A stretch of 64,000 bases of DNA, taken from assembly GCF_000212695.1 (NCBI RefSeq), contig NC_015514.1, positions 1,116,001 to 1,180,000 of the forward strand. Direction: 5' to 3'. Origin of the DNA: Cellulomonas fimi ATCC 484 (GTDB lineage: Bacteria > Actinomycetota > Actinomycetes > Actinomycetales > Cellulomonadaceae). The notes below the pieces were generated by a model. That model saw nothing but the letters and a program-made list of their open reading frames with translations, was not told where the DNA came from and ran no database searches. Numbering within the stretch: the stretch's first letter is position 1; every line of letters starts with the position of its first letter. Made by a program: the position numbers and the translations under genes. Below, in pieces: positions 16,510 through 26,828 of this stretch.

Positions 16510-16959
16510 GTGCGTACGTACACCCCGAAGCCCGGCGACGTCGAGCGGACCTGGTACGTCATCGACGCGACCGATGTCGTCCTCGGCCGCCTGGCCACCC
16601 ACGTGGCCACGCTGCTGCGCGGCAAGCACAAGGCCACCTTTGCTCCGCACGTCGACGGCGGCGACTTCGTCATCGTCATCAACGCGGACAAGGTCGCCCT
16701 CACCGGCAACAAGCGCGAGACCAAGCTCGCCTACCGCCACTCCGGCTACCCGGGTGGTCTGCGGGCGACGCGTTACAGCGAGCTCCTCGAGAAGCACCCG
16801 GAGCGCGCGATCGAGAAGGCCGTCCGCGGCATGCTCCCCAAGAGCTCGCTCGCTGCCAAGCAGCTCGGCAAGCTCAAGGTCTACGCCGGCGCCGAGCACC
16901 CGCACGCCGCCCAGCAGCCGAAGCCGTTCGAGATCACCCAGGTCGCGCAGCAGGCCTGA
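16510..16959 (+). CDS. rplM: 50S ribosomal protein L13
   Basis: A 149-residue early-assembly protein of the 50S subunit. It starts [30 protein letters not shown] and contains the HSGYPGGLR and VRGMLPK blocks that define L13. The start is GTG with GAAGG upstream. It forms the usual two-gene operon with rpsI 40 bases downstream, driven by the promoter at 16311. Confidence 0.98.
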   Translation: MRTYTPKPGDVERTWYVIDATDVVLGRLATHVATLLRGKHKATFAPHVDGGDFVIVINADKVALTGNKRETKLAYRHSGYPGGLRATRYSELLEKHPERAIEKAVRGMLPKSSLAAKQLGKLKVYAGAEHPHAAQQPKPFEITQVAQQA

Positions 16960-16999
16960 CGGCCGCCGCGCGTAGAGCAGACAGGAACCGAGGACACCA

Positions 17000-17488
17000 G
17001 TGGCAGAGACCACGGTCGACATCGACCTCGAGGGCGACGAGACGCCCACCAGCTACACCAGCGAGACGGCCGCCCCCCAGGGGCGCGGTCAGTCCATCAC
17101 GGCCCCCGGCCAGGCACTCGGCCGCCGCAAGGAGGCGATCGCCCGCGTGCGGCTCGTCCCCGGCACCGGCCAGTGGAAGATCAACGGGCGCACGCTCGAG
17201 GACTACTTCCCGAACAAGGTGCACCAGCAGCTCGTCAACTCGCCGCTGAAGCTCGTGGACGTCGAGGGTCGCTTCGACGTCGTCGCGCGCATCACCGGCG
17301 GTGGCGTCACCGGCCAGGCCGGCGCGCTGCGCCTGGGCATCGCCCGCGCGCTCAACGCGATCGACGCCGAGCACAACCGTCCGGCCCTCAAGAAGGCCGG
17401 CTTCCTCACGCGTGACGCCCGAGTGGTCGAGCGCAAGAAGGCCGGTCTCAAGAAGGCCCGCAAGGCGCCGCAGTACTCGAAGCGCTGA
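17000..17488 (+). CDS. rpsI: 30S ribosomal protein S9
   Basis: A 162-residue protein whose C-terminal tail reaches the P-site tRNA. A 40-residue acidic extension ([21 protein letters not shown]) comes before the conserved [17 protein letters not shown], as in other actinobacteria. The family end [17 protein letters not shown] is intact. The GTG start has an AGGA-type site upstream. Confidence 0.97.
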   Translation: MAETTVDIDLEGDETPTSYTSETAAPQGRGQSITAPGQALGRRKEAIARVRLVPGTGQWKINGRTLEDYFPNKVHQQLVNSPLKLVDVEGRFDVVARITGGGVTGQAGALRLGIARALNAIDAEHNRPALKKAGFLTRDARVVERKKAGLKKARKAPQYSKR

Positions 17489-17502
17489 TCCCAGCGCCTC
17501 AT

Positions 17503-17542
17503 CCGATGGCCCCGTCGGTCGAACGACCTGCGGGGCCATCGG
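17503..17542 (+). terminator. Terminator of rplM-rpsI
   Basis: An 11-bp perfect stem (17503-17513 with 17532-17542) encloses a second inner stem (GGTCG/CGACC). It lies 15 bases after the rpsI stop. Confidence 0.75.
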
Positions 17543-17626
17543 CGTCTGCGGCATCGTGAACGAAGCGACGGAGCGGGGAAGCGCGGGTACGCGCCGGCGA
17601 CGTCGCGCGACGGCGAAGGAGTCCTG

Positions 17627-18976
17627 ATGACCCGACTGTTCGGCACCGACGGGGTGCGAGGCCTGGCGAACCGCGACGTGACGGCCGAGCTCGCGCTCGA
17701 CCTGTCCGTGGCGGCGGCGCACGTGCTCGGCGCGAGCGGCGCGTTCGAGGGCCACCGGCCCCGGGCCGTCGTCGGCCGCGACTCACGCGCGTCGGGGGAG
17801 TTCCTCGCGGCGGCCGTCGCCGCAGGGCTCGCGTCGGCCGGCGTCGACGTCGTGAACGTCGGCGTGCTCCCCACGCCCGCGGTCGCGTACCTGACCGCGC
17901 AGCTCGAGGTCGACCTCGGCGTCGTCCTGTCGGCGTCGCACAACCCGATGCCGGACAACGGCATCAAGTTCCTCGCGCGCGGGGGCCACAAGCTCGACGA
18001 CGAGCTGGAGCGGGCCATCGAGGCGCGCATGGGCGAGGCCTGGGACCGTCCGGTCGGCGCCGACGTCGGGCGGATCCGCCTCGACACAGGACGCGCGGGC
18101 GACGACTACGTCGAGCACCTCGTCTCCACCATCGGCGTCTCGCTCGAGGGTCTGCGCATCGCCGTGGACTGCGCGAACGGTGCCGCGAGCGACGTGGGAC
18201 CCGCGGCGCTGCGCGAGGCCGGCGCGGACGTCGTCGTCATCAACGCCTCGCCCGACGGGCGCAACATCAACGAGAAGTGCGGCTCGACGCACCCCGAGCA
18301 GCTGCTCGCCGCGGTGGTCGCGTCCGAGGCGGACCTGGGCGTCGCCTTCGACGGGGACGCCGACCGGTGCCTCGCCGTCGACGCCGACGGACGCCTCGTC
18401 GACGGCGACCAGATCATGGGTGTCCTCGCGCTCGCCATGCGGGACGCGGGCACGCTCGTCGACGACACGCTCGTCACGACCGTCATGAGCAACCTGGGAC
18501 TGCGCCTGGCGATGCGTGACCACGGGGTGCGGACCGTCGAGACCGCGGTGGGCGACCGCTACGTGCTCGAGGCCATGCGCGCGGGCGGGTACGCGCTGGG
18601 CGGCGAGCAGTCCGGCCACATCATCATGGCGGCGCACGCCACGACGGGCGACGGTGTCCTGACGGCCCTGCAGCTCGCGGCCCGCGTCGCGGCGACGGGT
18701 GAGCCGCTCGCGAAGCTGGCCGGGATCGTGCAGCGGCTGCCGCAGACCCTGGTGAACGTCGCGGGCGTCGACAAGGCCCGTGCCGGCAGCGACGTCCCGC
18801 TCCTGGAAGCGGTGCGTGCGGCCGAGGCACGGCTGGGTGACACCGGACGCGTGCTCCTGCGCCCGTCCGGCACGGAGCCGCTCGTGCGCGTCATGGTCGA
18901 GGCGGGCACGCAGCAGGACGCGGACGCGGTCGCGCGCGAGCTCGCCGGCGTCGTCTCGGACCGGCTCGCGCTGTGA
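17627..18976 (+). CDS. glmM: Phosphoglucosamine mutase
   Basis: This enzyme converts glucosamine-6-phosphate to glucosamine-1-phosphate for UDP-GlcNAc and peptidoglycan. The 449-residue protein has [13 protein letters not shown] at the start, the active-site phosphoserine loop [14 protein letters not shown], the metal-binding FDGDADR and the phosphate-binding [12 protein letters not shown] near the end. AAGGAG precedes the ATG. Its partner glmS is 5.5 kb downstream. Its end overlaps the def start. Confidence 0.97.
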   Translation: MTRLFGTDGVRGLANRDVTAELALDLSVAAAHVLGASGAFEGHRPRAVVGRDSRASGEFLAAAVAAGLASAGVDVVNVGVLPTPAVAYLTAQLEVDLGVVLSASHNPMPDNGIKFLARGGHKLDDELERAIEARMGEAWDRPVGADVGRIRLDTGRAGDDYVEHLVSTIGVSLEGLRIAVDCANGAASDVGPAALREAGADVVVINASPDGRNINEKCGSTHPEQLLAAVVASEADLGVAFDGDADRCLAVDADGRLVDGDQIMGVLALAMRDAGTLVDDTLVTTVMSNLGLRLAMRDHGVRTVETAVGDRYVLEAMRAGGYALGGEQSGHIIMAAHATTGDGVLTALQLAARVAATGEPLAKLAGIVQRLPQTLVNVAGVDKARAGSDVPLLEAVRAAEARLGDTGRVLLRPSGTEPLVRVMVEAGTQQDADAVARELAGVVSDRLAL

Positions 18977-19938
18977 GCGGGGGCGGGTCCAGCCGGCAGC
19001 GGGACATCGCGCTGCGCGACCTCGTGCTGCGGCTGCTGGACTCCGCCCAGGGGACGGGCAAGGTGCCGATCGTGCAGGCCGGGCACCCGGTGCTGCGCGC
19101 GCAGGCGCTGCCCTACGACGGTCAGCTCGCCGACGACGAGCTCGAGTCGCTGGTGCACGTCATGCGCGCGACCATGCACGCCGCGCCGGGCGTGGGCCTG
19201 GCCGCGCCGCAGATCGGCCTGCCGGTCGCCGTCGCCGTGCTGGAGGACTCCGGTCCGCCCGACGGGGACGTCGCCCAGGTGCGGGAGCGCGCGCCGCTGG
19301 AGTTCCGCGTGCTCGTCAACCCGCGGTACGCAGCCGTCGACGACGAGCGCCGCGCGTTCTACGAGGGGTGCCTCAGCGTCGTCGGCTACCAGGCCGTCGT
19401 CGCGCGTCCTCGCCGGGTGCACCTGGTCGGTGCGGACGAGCGGGGCCGCCCCCTCGACGAGGTGCTCACGGGCTGGCCCGCGCGCATCGTGCAGCACGAG
19501 ACGGACCACCTGGGCGGCGTGCTGTACCTCGACCGCGCCGAGCTGCGCTCGCTGGCCGCGGCCGACGCCCTCGGGCTGCGCTGGGCGAGCGAGCCGCGAC
19601 CGACGACCGCCGCGCTCGCGCTCGGGTTCGCCCTCGACGGTGCGGGCGGCGCGCACGCGAGCGCTGCGGGGACGGCCGCCGACGGCGTGGATGACGAGCG
19701 GGACGCGGCGCAGGACCTCCCGCCGGCCCCGTCCGGGCAGCCCGCACCCGAGCAGCCTGCACCCGAGCAGCCTGCACCCGAGCAGCCCGCACCCGAGCCG
19801 GCGGAGCCCGACCCGGCGCACGTGCCCGCGGAGGCGACCGTCGAGCCGCCCCCCGACCACGCCGCCGACGCCGACGGCGGTACCGGCGCGCCGGTCGAGG
19901 GCGACCGGGTGGACGACCGCGCCCCCGAGCCCGCCTGA
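18973..19938 (+). CDS. def: Peptide deformylase with long Pro/Ala/Glu tail
   Basis: This metalloenzyme removes the formyl group from nascent proteins. All three family motifs are present: GVGLAAPQ (73-80), EGCLS (131-135, metal Cys) and QHETDH (174-179, metal His residues and catalytic Glu). At 321 residues it is much longer than the usual 165-220. About 25 extra residues precede the domain, and about 100 low-complexity residues follow, with PAPEQ repeated four times. The GTG start overlaps the glmM stop (GTGA), so it is coupled to glmM. Confidence 0.93.
   Translation: MSGGGSSRQRDIALRDLVLRLLDSAQGTGKVPIVQAGHPVLRAQALPYDGQLADDELESLVHVMRATMHAAPGVGLAAPQIGLPVAVAVLEDSGPPDGDVAQVRERAPLEFRVLVNPRYAAVDDERRAFYEGCLSVVGYQAVVARPRRVHLVGADERGRPLDEVLTGWPARIVQHETDHLGGVLYLDRAELRSLAAADALGLRWASEPRPTTAALALGFALDGAGGAHASAAGTAADGVDDERDAAQDLPPAPSGQPAPEQPAPEQPAPEQPAPEPAEPDPAHVPAEATVEPPPDHAADADGGTGAPVEGDRVDDRAPEPA
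19741..19800 (+). repeat. 15-bp tandem repeat encoding PAPEQ in def
   Basis: Four consecutive 15-bp units (first CCCGCACCCGAGCAG, last ending GAGCCG) encode PAPEQ x3 and PAPEP in the disordered C-terminal tail of the deformylase. The near-identity of the units suggests recent copy-number change. Confidence 0.85.
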
Positions 19939-20147
19939 CGGCTCGGCCCCCACGGCGGCCCCGTCGCACCTCCCGCCCTGGGTGGAGACGCGCGACGGCG
20001 GCCTCCACCCGACGTCTCTGTCGGGGTGACCTCAGGGAGGATCCGGGGGTATCCCCTATGTCCCGGACGGGGTCATCGGCCTACCGTGGGAGTCACGACG
20101 CGGCCCGTGCAGGGCCAGCGCCCGACGACCGCTGGAGCTGATGGCAC

Positions 20148-20828
20148 GTGGAGGCATGGACGCTCGCACTGGTGGGCTCCCCCTGGATGTTCGTCGTCCT
20201 GTACCTGTTCGCGACCATCGACGGCTTCTTCCCCCCGATCCCGAGCGAGTCCATCGTCATCGCGCTCGCCGCGCTCGCCATGTCGCACGGCGAGCCGAAC
20301 CTCGCGCTCGTCGTGCTCGTCGCGGCGGCCGGCGCGTTCACGGGCGACCAGATCGCGTACCAGATCGGCACCAAGGTGCGGGTCCGCGAGGTGCGGTTCC
20401 TGCGGTCGGCGCGCGCCCAGGCGGCGATCGACTGGGCGGAGCGGGCGCTCGAGCACCGCGGCGCGTCGTTCATCATCGCGGCCCGGTACATCCCGGTGGG
20501 GCGCGTCGCGGTCAACATGACGGCGGGCGCGCTCGGGTACAGCCGTCGACGGTTCACCGCGCTCGCCGGCATCGCCGCCCTGACGTGGGGCGTGTACTCG
20601 TGCGCGATCGGGATCGGTGCGGCGGCGTGGCTCGGTCACAACCCGCTCCTGGCGGTGGCGGCGGGGGTCGTCGGGGGCATCCTGCTCGGCGTCCTGGTCG
20701 ACTGGGTGCTGCGCAGCTGGGAGGCGCTCGTGACGCGCCGTCGCCGCCGGGTCGCGGTGCCGCCCGTCCCGCTGCGCCCCGACGGCGTGGTGCCGCGTGA
20801 GGTCGTCGAGGACGACGCGGTCGCCTGA
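20148..20828 (+). CDS. DedA-family membrane protein
   Basis: A 226-residue integral membrane protein. DedA/SNARE-associated family marks are FPPIPSESIVIALAALA, the GDQIAYQIG segment and the FIIAARYIPVGRVAVNMTAGALGYSRRRF block, which carries the conserved Arg and Gly residues. Family members move lipid carriers such as undecaprenyl phosphate or phospholipids. The start is GTG with GGAG about 12 bases upstream. A TACCGT at 20082-20087 could be its -10. Confidence 0.88.
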   Translation: MEAWTLALVGSPWMFVVLYLFATIDGFFPPIPSESIVIALAALAMSHGEPNLALVVLVAAAGAFTGDQIAYQIGTKVRVREVRFLRSARAQAAIDWAERALEHRGASFIIAARYIPVGRVAVNMTAGALGYSRRRFTALAGIAALTWGVYSCAIGIGAAAWLGHNPLLAVAAGVVGGILLGVLVDWVLRSWEALVTRRRRRVAVPPVPLRPDGVVPREVVEDDAVA

Positions 20829-20838
20829 GCCGGGCGCA

Positions 20839-20877
20839 TGGTCACGGTGCCTGGTCACGGCGCCTGGTCACGGTCTG
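20839..20877. repeat. 13-bp tandem repeat after the DedA gene
   Basis: Three head-to-tail units of TGGTCACGG(T/C)GCC (20839-20851, 20852-20864, and 20865-20877 with a degenerate end) begin 11 bases after the stop codon. A further CTCACG follows. The role is unknown. Confidence 0.7.
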
Positions 20878-21038
20878 CTCACGATCCTCGCGCCGCTGCT
20901 AACGATCCGGTTGCAGCGGCGTCCGGGCGCGGTGCGTGTGCCTAGGCTCGGAGGTGGGTCGACGCGGGAGTCGACGCACTCCCGCGACCCGCGTGGCCTC
21001 ACGGCCGGTGTCGCGGGTCGACGCCACAGGGGGCACAC

Positions 21039-21674
21039 ATGGCAGCGCGCACGCGACACGGTCGACCGCCGGACCGGGCGGACGGTTCGCCGCGCCCACG
21101 CGCGGCGGCGGCGCTCGTCGTCGCCGTCGTCGGGACGCTGGCCGGCTGTGCGGGCGCGGCGCCCGAGATGACCGACGCGCCCGAGGCGCGCGTCTCGGTG
21201 CAGGCCGACTGCCTCGACGGCCGCGTCGTGCGCGACCTGGGCCTCGTGCCCGACGAGGGCGGGTCGGCCGGGGCGTCGCAGGGGGTGAGCGAGGTGCGCC
21301 CGGGGGCGGTCCCCGAGGGGTTCGCGCCCGTGAGCGTGCTGGTCTGCTCGGCGTCCGGGACGCTGCGGTCGGTGTCCGGGACGTGGGCGGCAGTCACCGA
21401 GAGCCGCCGCGAGGGCGACCTGGCGCCGTTGCTCGACGCGCTCGAGCGGCCGTCGCAGGAACCGACGGGAACGTGCCAGGCGTCCGGCGCGGCCGCGCCC
21501 ACGGTGCTCTGGCTCGTGGACGCGCTCGGCCGCGCGGTGCGACCCGTGTGGCCCACGGACGCGTGCGGGGTCCCCGTGGCCGAGGTCCAGGACGCGCTCG
21601 ACGCGCTCGACGAGACCGACTCGACGGACTACCCCGTGGAGCGCGTGGAGCCGACGGCACCGTCCGGCCGCTGA
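21039..21674 (+). CDS. Putative lipoprotein of unknown function
   Basis: A 211-residue exported protein. Arg-rich start, hydrophobic core AAAALVVAVVGTLAGC and the lipobox LAGC (Cys at about residue 37) mark it as membrane-anchored through a lipid-modified Cys. The mature part has four Cys (in ADCLDG, LVCSA, GTCQAS, TDACG) that could form two disulfides. I do not recognise the domain. It ends one base before the coaA stop on the other strand. Confidence 0.75.
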   Translation: MAARTRHGRPPDRADGSPRPRAAAALVVAVVGTLAGCAGAAPEMTDAPEARVSVQADCLDGRVVRDLGLVPDEGGSAGASQGVSEVRPGAVPEGFAPVSVLVCSASGTLRSVSGTWAAVTESRREGDLAPLLDALERPSQEPTGTCQASGAAAPTVLWLVDALGRAVRPVWPTDACGVPVAEVQDALDALDETDSTDYPVERVEPTAPSGR

Positions 21675-21675
21675 C

Positions 21676-22626
21676 CTAGAGCTTGCGCAGCCGGACCCGC
21701 TCGACGGAGTGGTCCGCGCCCTTGGTGAGGACGAGGGTCGCGCGGCTGCGCGTCGGCAGGATGTTCTGCTCGAGGTTCGGGGCGTTGATGCTGTCCCAGA
21801 TGCCCTCGGCGCGCTCCACCGCCTCGTCGTCGGACAGCGACGCGTACCGGTGGAAGTACGACTCGGGCTGGGCGAACGCGGTCGCGCGCAGGCTGAGGAA
21901 CCGGTCGACGTACCACTGGCGGATGTCGGCGGTGCGCGCGTCGACGTAGATCGAGAAGTCGAAGAAGTCGCTCACGGCGAGGTTCGACGTGCCCTCCTGC
22001 GTGGGCCGCGCCGGCTGCAGCACGTTGAGGCCCTCCATGATGAGGACGTCGGGGCGGCTGACGACGATCTCCTTGCCGGGGACGATGTCGTAGGTCAGGT
22101 GGTCGTAGACGGGTGCCCGGACCTCGGGACGTCCCGCCTTGACCTTCGAGACGAACCGCAGCAGCGCCCGGCGGTCGTACGACTCGGGGAAGCCCTTGCG
22201 GTCCATGAGCCCGCGTCGCTCCAGCTCGGCGTTCGGGTAGAGGAAGCCGTCGGTGGTGATGAGCTGCACGCGCGGGGTCGCGGGCCAGCGGGCCAGCAGC
22301 TCGCGCAGGAGCCGCGCGGTCGTCGACTTGCCGACCGCCACCGACCCGGCCACGCCGATGACGAACGGCGTCCCGCCGACGTCCTCGCGCAGGAACGTCG
22401 TGGAGGCGGCGTGCAGGCCGCGCGTCGCCTCGATGTACAGGTCGAGCAGGCGGGAGATCGGCCGGTAGATCGCGTCGACCTCGGCCAGGTCGATCGGGTC
22501 TCCGAGCCCGGCGAGCCGGTCGACGTCCGCGTCGGTGAGCGGGAGCGGCGTCGAGGCGGACAGGCGCCGCCAGGCGTCACGGTCCAGGTCGACGTACGGC
22601 GTGGCCGGGGTGAGCGACGGTGGCAC
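21676..22626 (-). CDS. coaA: Type I pantothenate kinase
   Basis: This enzyme phosphorylates pantothenate in the first step of CoA synthesis and is usually feedback-inhibited by CoA. The 316-residue protein has the Walker A motif [12 protein letters not shown] (about 91-102), [19 protein letters not shown] and the YDIVPG and EGLNVLQ blocks of bacterial CoaA. The GTG start has CACAAT ending 7 bases upstream. Confidence 0.96.
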   Translation of the reverse strand: MPPSLTPATPYVDLDRDAWRRLSASTPLPLTDADVDRLAGLGDPIDLAEVDAIYRPISRLLDLYIEATRGLHAASTTFLREDVGGTPFVIGVAGSVAVGKSTTARLLRELLARWPATPRVQLITTDGFLYPNAELERRGLMDRKGFPESYDRRALLRFVSKVKAGRPEVRAPVYDHLTYDIVPGKEIVVSRPDVLIMEGLNVLQPARPTQEGTSNLAVSDFFDFSIYVDARTADIRQWYVDRFLSLRATAFAQPESYFHRYASLSDDEAVERAEGIWDSINAPNLEQNILPTRSRATLVLTKGADHSVERVRLRKL

Positions 22627-22633
22627 GGGGACG

Positions 22634-22639
22634 ATTGTG
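22634..22639 (-). promoter_or_regulatory. -10-like hexamer CACAAT, leaderless promoter for coaA
   Basis: On the minus strand it ends 7 bases before the GTG start at 22626. Confidence 0.5.
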
Positions 22640-22710
22640 CCGGACGCGGCGCACCGCTCGGTGCCGCCCTGCGGGTGGGACGGTCCGTCGACGCTGCGCC
22701 GCGCCCCAGA

Positions 22711-24333
22711 TCAGACCCGGAAGCGCCCGACCAGCGCGTCGAGCTCGTGGGAGTTGCGGGCGACCTCGTCCGCCGACGAGCGGATCTGGTCGATGTGGCC
22801 CACCGTGTACTGCGCGTTGTCGGCGATCGAGCGCACGTTGTCCGCGATCGTCGTCGCGCCGACGGCGGCCTCCGCGATGGTGTTCGACATCTCCGACGTC
22901 GTGGCGCTCTGCTCCTCGACCGATCCCGCGATGCTGCTCTGGTGGTCGTTGACCTGCCCGATGACGTGCGTCGTCGTAGAGATCGCCGCGACCGCGACGT
23001 CCACGTCCGCCTGGATCTGCGTGATCCGGGCGGTGATCTCCTCGGTCGCGCGCGCCGTCTCCTGCGCGAGCTCCTTGACCTCGCCGGCGACGACCGCGAA
23101 CCCCTTGCCGGCCTCCCCGGCGCGCGCCGCCTCGATGGTCGCGTTGAGCGCGAGCAGGTTGGTCTGCTGCGCGATCGTGTTGATGAGCGCGACCACCCCG
23201 CCGATCGCGGCGGACGAGTCACCGAGCCGGGTGATCGTGGCGTTCGCCTCGTCGGTGCTCGCGACGGCCGTGTGGCCCGCGGCGTTCGCGTCCGACGCGC
23301 TGCGGGCGATCTCCTGGATCGACGCGCCCATCTGCTCGCTCGCGGCGGCGACGGTCTGCACGTTGGAGGAGACCTGCTCGGCGGCGGCCGCGGCGGCGGC
23401 GGCCTGGTGCGCGGCCTCGGCGGACTGGCGGCTCATCTCGGCGGTGATCGCCGACAGCTCCTGCGCCGCGGCCGAGGACGTGCCCGCGGTCTCGCCGATC
23501 TGGCGGACGAGGGCCGCGATGTTCGCGACGAAGCGGTTGAACACGGCCGCGAGGGCGCCGATCTCGTCGCGTCGCGAGTCGTCGACCTGCTGCGTGAGGT
23601 CGCCGTCGCCGTCCGCGATCTCCCGCAGGCGCGCGGTGAGCTCGCCGATGGGCCGCGTGATGCTGCGCGTGAGGAACGTCGCGAGGGCCACGACGACGAC
23701 CACGGCGAGCGCCGAGCCGCCGACGACGACGGCCTTGGTGGCGCCCGCGGCCGCGGCCGACTCCTGCGCCCGCTGCTCGAGCAGGGCCTGCTCGTCGGCG
23801 CGGACGTCCTCGAGCACGCCCCGGATCTGGTCCATGACGGCCTTGCCCTCGTCGGACACGACGATCGCGCGGGCGGCCTCGAACCCCTGGGAGTCGCGGA
23901 CGTCGATCGTCTCCTGCATCTCCGCGAACTTCGCCGCGACGAGGGGCTCGAGCTCGGTGAGACGGTCCTGCTGCACGGGGTTGTCGCTCGTGAGCCCGCG
24001 GACGGCGTCCAGGTGGTCCTGCACCTCCTCGCGCGCCGCCGTGTAGGGCGCGAGGTAGGAGTCGACGCCCGTGATGAGGTAGCCGCGCTGGCCCGTCTCG
24101 GCGTCCTTGAGGGACGACAGGATCGCGTCGGTCTCGCCCAGCACCTCGTGCGTGTGCTCGACCCAGCCGCTGCTCGTCACGAGCGCCTGGGTGTTGACGA
24201 ACGACACGACGCCGATGCCGGTCATGAGGACGAGCGCGACGGCGTAGCCGGCCACGAGCCGGCGGCCGACGGTCCAGGTCCACCGCGGCTGGTGCGGCGT
24301 CGGTGCAGGGGAGGTCGAGAGGGTGCTGCTCAC
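22711..24333 (-). CDS. Methyl-accepting chemotaxis protein with CHASE3-like sensor
   Basis: A 540-residue transmembrane receptor. Segment 1 is at about 27-48. A helical extracellular domain at 49-198 carries the CHASE3-like [29 protein letters not shown]. Segment 2 is at 201-221, HAMP at about 222-275, and the signalling domain at about 300-510 has the conserved hairpin tip [24 protein letters not shown] and [14 protein letters not shown]. It would relay signals to CheA/CheW, so the organism is probably motile. No other che gene is in the window. The GTG at 24333 has AGGAG upstream; longer readings extend into the antisense of glmS and are false. Confidence 0.93.
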   Translation of the reverse strand: MSSTLSTSPAPTPHQPRWTWTVGRRLVAGYAVALVLMTGIGVVSFVNTQALVTSSGWVEHTHEVLGETDAILSSLKDAETGQRGYLITGVDSYLAPYTAAREEVQDHLDAVRGLTSDNPVQQDRLTELEPLVAAKFAEMQETIDVRDSQGFEAARAIVVSDEGKAVMDQIRGVLEDVRADEQALLEQRAQESAAAAGATKAVVVGGSALAVVVVVALATFLTRSITRPIGELTARLREIADGDGDLTQQVDDSRRDEIGALAAVFNRFVANIAALVRQIGETAGTSSAAAQELSAITAEMSRQSAEAAHQAAAAAAAAEQVSSNVQTVAAASEQMGASIQEIARSASDANAAGHTAVASTDEANATITRLGDSSAAIGGVVALINTIAQQTNLLALNATIEAARAGEAGKGFAVVAGEVKELAQETARATEEITARITQIQADVDVAVAAISTTTHVIGQVNDHQSSIAGSVEEQSATTSEMSNTIAEAAVGATTIADNVRSIADNAQYTVGHIDQIRSSADEVARNSHELDALVGRFRV

Positions 24334-24488
24334 AGGGGTGCTCCTGGGGGACGGTGTGCGGTGCTGCCCGTCCCATCGGGCGGCGACGGCGCGTCCTGAG
24401 CGTCTGTCGGGCCCCGGGTCGCCGGTCGCGGCGACGGTGCAGGTCGTGACGCTGAGCACCCCGCGCCCGGGGGTCGGGGTGCGGCGGA

Positions 24489-24494
24489 TAGACT
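24489..24494 (+). promoter_or_regulatory. -10 hexamer TAGACT, leaderless promoter for glmS
   Basis: It ends 7 bases before the ATG at 24502. No ribosome binding site and no room for a glmS ribozyme lie between. Confidence 0.6.
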
Positions 24495-24501
24495 CGCGGC
24501 C

Positions 24502-26358
24502 ATGTGTGGAATCGTGGGCTACGTCGGATCCCAGACCGCGAGCGACCGTCCGCTGGACGTCGTGCTCGAGGGCCTGCGACGGCTGGAGTACCGGGGCTAC
24601 GACTCCGCCGGCGTCGCACTCGTCAGCCCGGCAGCGGGGCTCGACACCGCCAAGAAGGCCGGCAAGCTCGCGAACCTCGTCGAGGAGCTCGACGCGCACC
24701 CGATGGCAGCGTCGACCGCCGCGATCGGGCACACCCGGTGGGCGACGCACGGCGCGCCGAACGACGTCAACGCCCACCCGCACGTGGCCGGCCGCCTCGC
24801 GCTCATCCACAACGGCATCGTCGAGAACTTCGCGACCCTCAAGGCCGGCCTGCTCGCCGACGGCGTGGAGTTCACCTCGGAGACCGACACCGAGGTCGCC
24901 GCGCACCTCGTGGCACGTGCCTACGACCGCACCGGCGACCTGACGCAGGCGCTGACGGAGGTCGCCCGCACGCTGCACGGCACGTTCACGCTGCTCGCGG
25001 TTCACGCCGACGCGCCCGACGTGGTCGTCGGCGCACGGCACGACTCGCCGCTCGTCGTCGGGCTGGGCGAGGGGGAGAACTTCCTCGGCTCGGACGTCGC
25101 GGCGTTCATCGCGCACACCCGCGAGGCCCTCGAGCTCGGCCAGGACCAGGTCGTCACCATCACCCCGACCGGCGTGACCGTGACGGGCTTCGACGGCAAG
25201 CCGGCGCAGGCGCGCCGCTACACCGTCGACTGGGACGCGGCTGCCGCGGAGAAGGGCGGCTTCGCGTCCTTCATGGACAAGGAGATCCACGACCAGCCGC
25301 ACGCCGTCGCGGACACGCTGCTCGGCCGCACGGACGTGCGCGGTCAGCTCGTGCTCGACGAGGTGCGCATCGACGAGTCGGTCCTGCGGGCCGTCGACAA
25401 GATCGTCGTCATCGCCTGCGGCACCGCCGCCTACGCGGGGCACGTCGCGAAGTACGCGATCGAGCACTGGTGCCGCATCCCGGTCGAGGTCGAGCTCGCG
25501 CACGAGTTCCGGTACCGCGACCCGGTCGTCGACGAGCAGACGCTCGTCGTCGCGATCTCGCAGTCCGGCGAGACGATGGACACCCTCATGGCCGTGCGGC
25601 ACGCGCGCGAGCAGGGCGCCAAGGTGCTCGCGATCGTCAACACGCACGGCTCGACGATCCCCCGCGAGTCCGACGCCGTGCTGTACACGCACGCCGGCCC
25701 GGAGATCGCGGTCGCGTCGACCAAGGCGTTCCTCGCCCAGATCACCGCGACCTACCTCCTGGGCCTCTACCTCGCGCAGCTGCGCGGGAACAAGTTCCCG
25801 GACGAGGTCGCCGCCGTGCTCGCCGAGCTGCGCGCGATGCCGGACAAGATCCAGCAGGTCATCGACCGCTCCGGCCGGGTGCGCGAGATCGCCCGCTGGA
25901 TGGCCGACACGCAGTCCGTGCTGTTCCTCGGCCGGCACGTCGGGTTCCCCGTCGCGATGGAGGGCGCGCTCAAGCTCAAGGAGCTCGCGTACATCCACGC
26001 CGAGGGGTTCGCGGCGGGTGAGCTCAAGCACGGCCCGATCGCGCTCATCGAGCCCGGCCAGCCGGTGTTCGTCGTCGTCCCGTCGCCGCGCGGCCGCGAC
26101 TCGCTGCACTCGAAGGTCGTCTCGAACATCCAGGAGATCCGTGCCCGGGGTGCGCGCACCCTGGTGATCGCGGAGGACGGCGACGAGGCGGTCCGCCCGT
26201 TCGCCGACGAGGTCTTCTACGTCCCGCAGGCGCCGACGCTGCTCGCGCCGCTGCTCGCCGTGGTGCCGCTCCAGGTGTTCGCGTGCGAGCTCGCGACCGC
26301 GAAGGGCCTCGACGTCGACCAGCCGCGCAACCTGGCCAAGTCCGTCACGGTCGAGTGA
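24502..26358 (+). CDS. glmS: Glutamine--fructose-6-phosphate aminotransferase
   Basis: This enzyme makes glucosamine-6-phosphate, the entry to UDP-GlcNAc. The 618-residue protein has an N-terminal glutaminase (Cys2 nucleophile in MCGIVGYVG, then GHTRWATHG) and two SIS isomerase domains ([35 protein letters not shown]), ending KSVTVE as in the family. It works with glmM at 17627. Actinobacteria do not use the Firmicutes glmS ribozyme and none is seen. Confidence 0.97.
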   Translation: MCGIVGYVGSQTASDRPLDVVLEGLRRLEYRGYDSAGVALVSPAAGLDTAKKAGKLANLVEELDAHPMAASTAAIGHTRWATHGAPNDVNAHPHVAGRLALIHNGIVENFATLKAGLLADGVEFTSETDTEVAAHLVARAYDRTGDLTQALTEVARTLHGTFTLLAVHADAPDVVVGARHDSPLVVGLGEGENFLGSDVAAFIAHTREALELGQDQVVTITPTGVTVTGFDGKPAQARRYTVDWDAAAAEKGGFASFMDKEIHDQPHAVADTLLGRTDVRGQLVLDEVRIDESVLRAVDKIVVIACGTAAYAGHVAKYAIEHWCRIPVEVELAHEFRYRDPVVDEQTLVVAISQSGETMDTLMAVRHAREQGAKVLAIVNTHGSTIPRESDAVLYTHAGPEIAVASTKAFLAQITATYLLGLYLAQLRGNKFPDEVAAVLAELRAMPDKIQQVIDRSGRVREIARWMADTQSVLFLGRHVGFPVAMEGALKLKELAYIHAEGFAAGELKHGPIALIEPGQPVFVVVPSPRGRDSLHSKVVSNIQEIRARGARTLVIAEDGDEAVRPFADEVFYVPQAPTLLAPLLAVVPLQVFACELATAKGLDVDQPRNLAKSVTVE

Positions 26359-26383
26359 GCGCGCTGGTCACGGCGGTCCGGGC

Positions 26384-26737
26384 GTGATCGTCGGCGTCGG
26401 GATCGACGTCGTCGACATCGCGCGGTTCGTCGCGACGCTGCACCGCGCCCCCGCGCTGCGCGACAAGCTGTTCACGCCCGCCGAGCGCGTCATGCCCGAG
26501 ACCTCCTTGGCCGCGCGCTTCGCGGCGAAGGAGGCGCTCGCCAAGGCCCTCGGCGCGCCGCCCGGCATGCACTGGCACGACGCCGCCGTCCCGCGCACGG
26601 CCGGCGCCCAGCCGGTGCTCGAGGTGCGCGGCACGGTCGCGGCCCGCGCCGCCGAGCTGGGTGTCACCCGGTTCCACCTGTCGATCTCGCACGACGCGGG
26701 CATCGCGTCGGCGGTGGTGGTCGCCGAGCGCGACTGA
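26384..26737 (+). CDS. acpS: Holo-[acyl-carrier-protein] synthase
   Basis: This enzyme transfers 4'-phosphopantetheine from CoA to ACP. The 117-residue protein has the two signatures of the AcpS type: [10 protein letters not shown] (metal-binding Asp) and the [13 protein letters not shown] motif with catalytic Glu, plus FHLSISHD near the end. It starts 26 bases after glmS with GTG, probably co-transcribed. It sits close to nnr, as in other actinobacteria. Confidence 0.95.
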   Translation: MIVGVGIDVVDIARFVATLHRAPALRDKLFTPAERVMPETSLAARFAAKEALAKALGAPPGMHWHDAAVPRTAGAQPVLEVRGTVAARAAELGVTRFHLSISHDAGIASAVVVAERD

Positions 26738-26772
26738 CGCCCCGCACGGCCCGCAGGGCGGCGTGGCGGTGG

Positions 26773-26806
26773 CCGAGGGTGGGCGCTCACCGGCACCCAC
26801 CCTCGG
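26773..26806. terminator. Bidirectional terminator between acpS and the LLM oxidoreductase
   Basis: A perfect 11-bp stem (26773-26783 with 26796-26806) with a 12-base loop lies between convergent genes. Confidence 0.75.
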
Positions 26807-26828
26807 ACGGACCTGGCTCCGCGGTCGG

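Noticed and set aside
24334..24501. glmS ribozyme or riboswitch upstream of glmS
   Set aside because: The spacer is only 168 bases shared with a divergent gene, TAGACT is 7 bases before the ATG, and the ribozyme is a Firmicutes feature.
22711..26109. Minus-strand frame of 1132 codons that seems to extend the chemoreceptor
   Set aside because: Only 22711-24333 encodes the receptor; the upstream part is antisense of glmS and the GTG at 24333 has a ribosome site and the expected N-terminal membrane segment.
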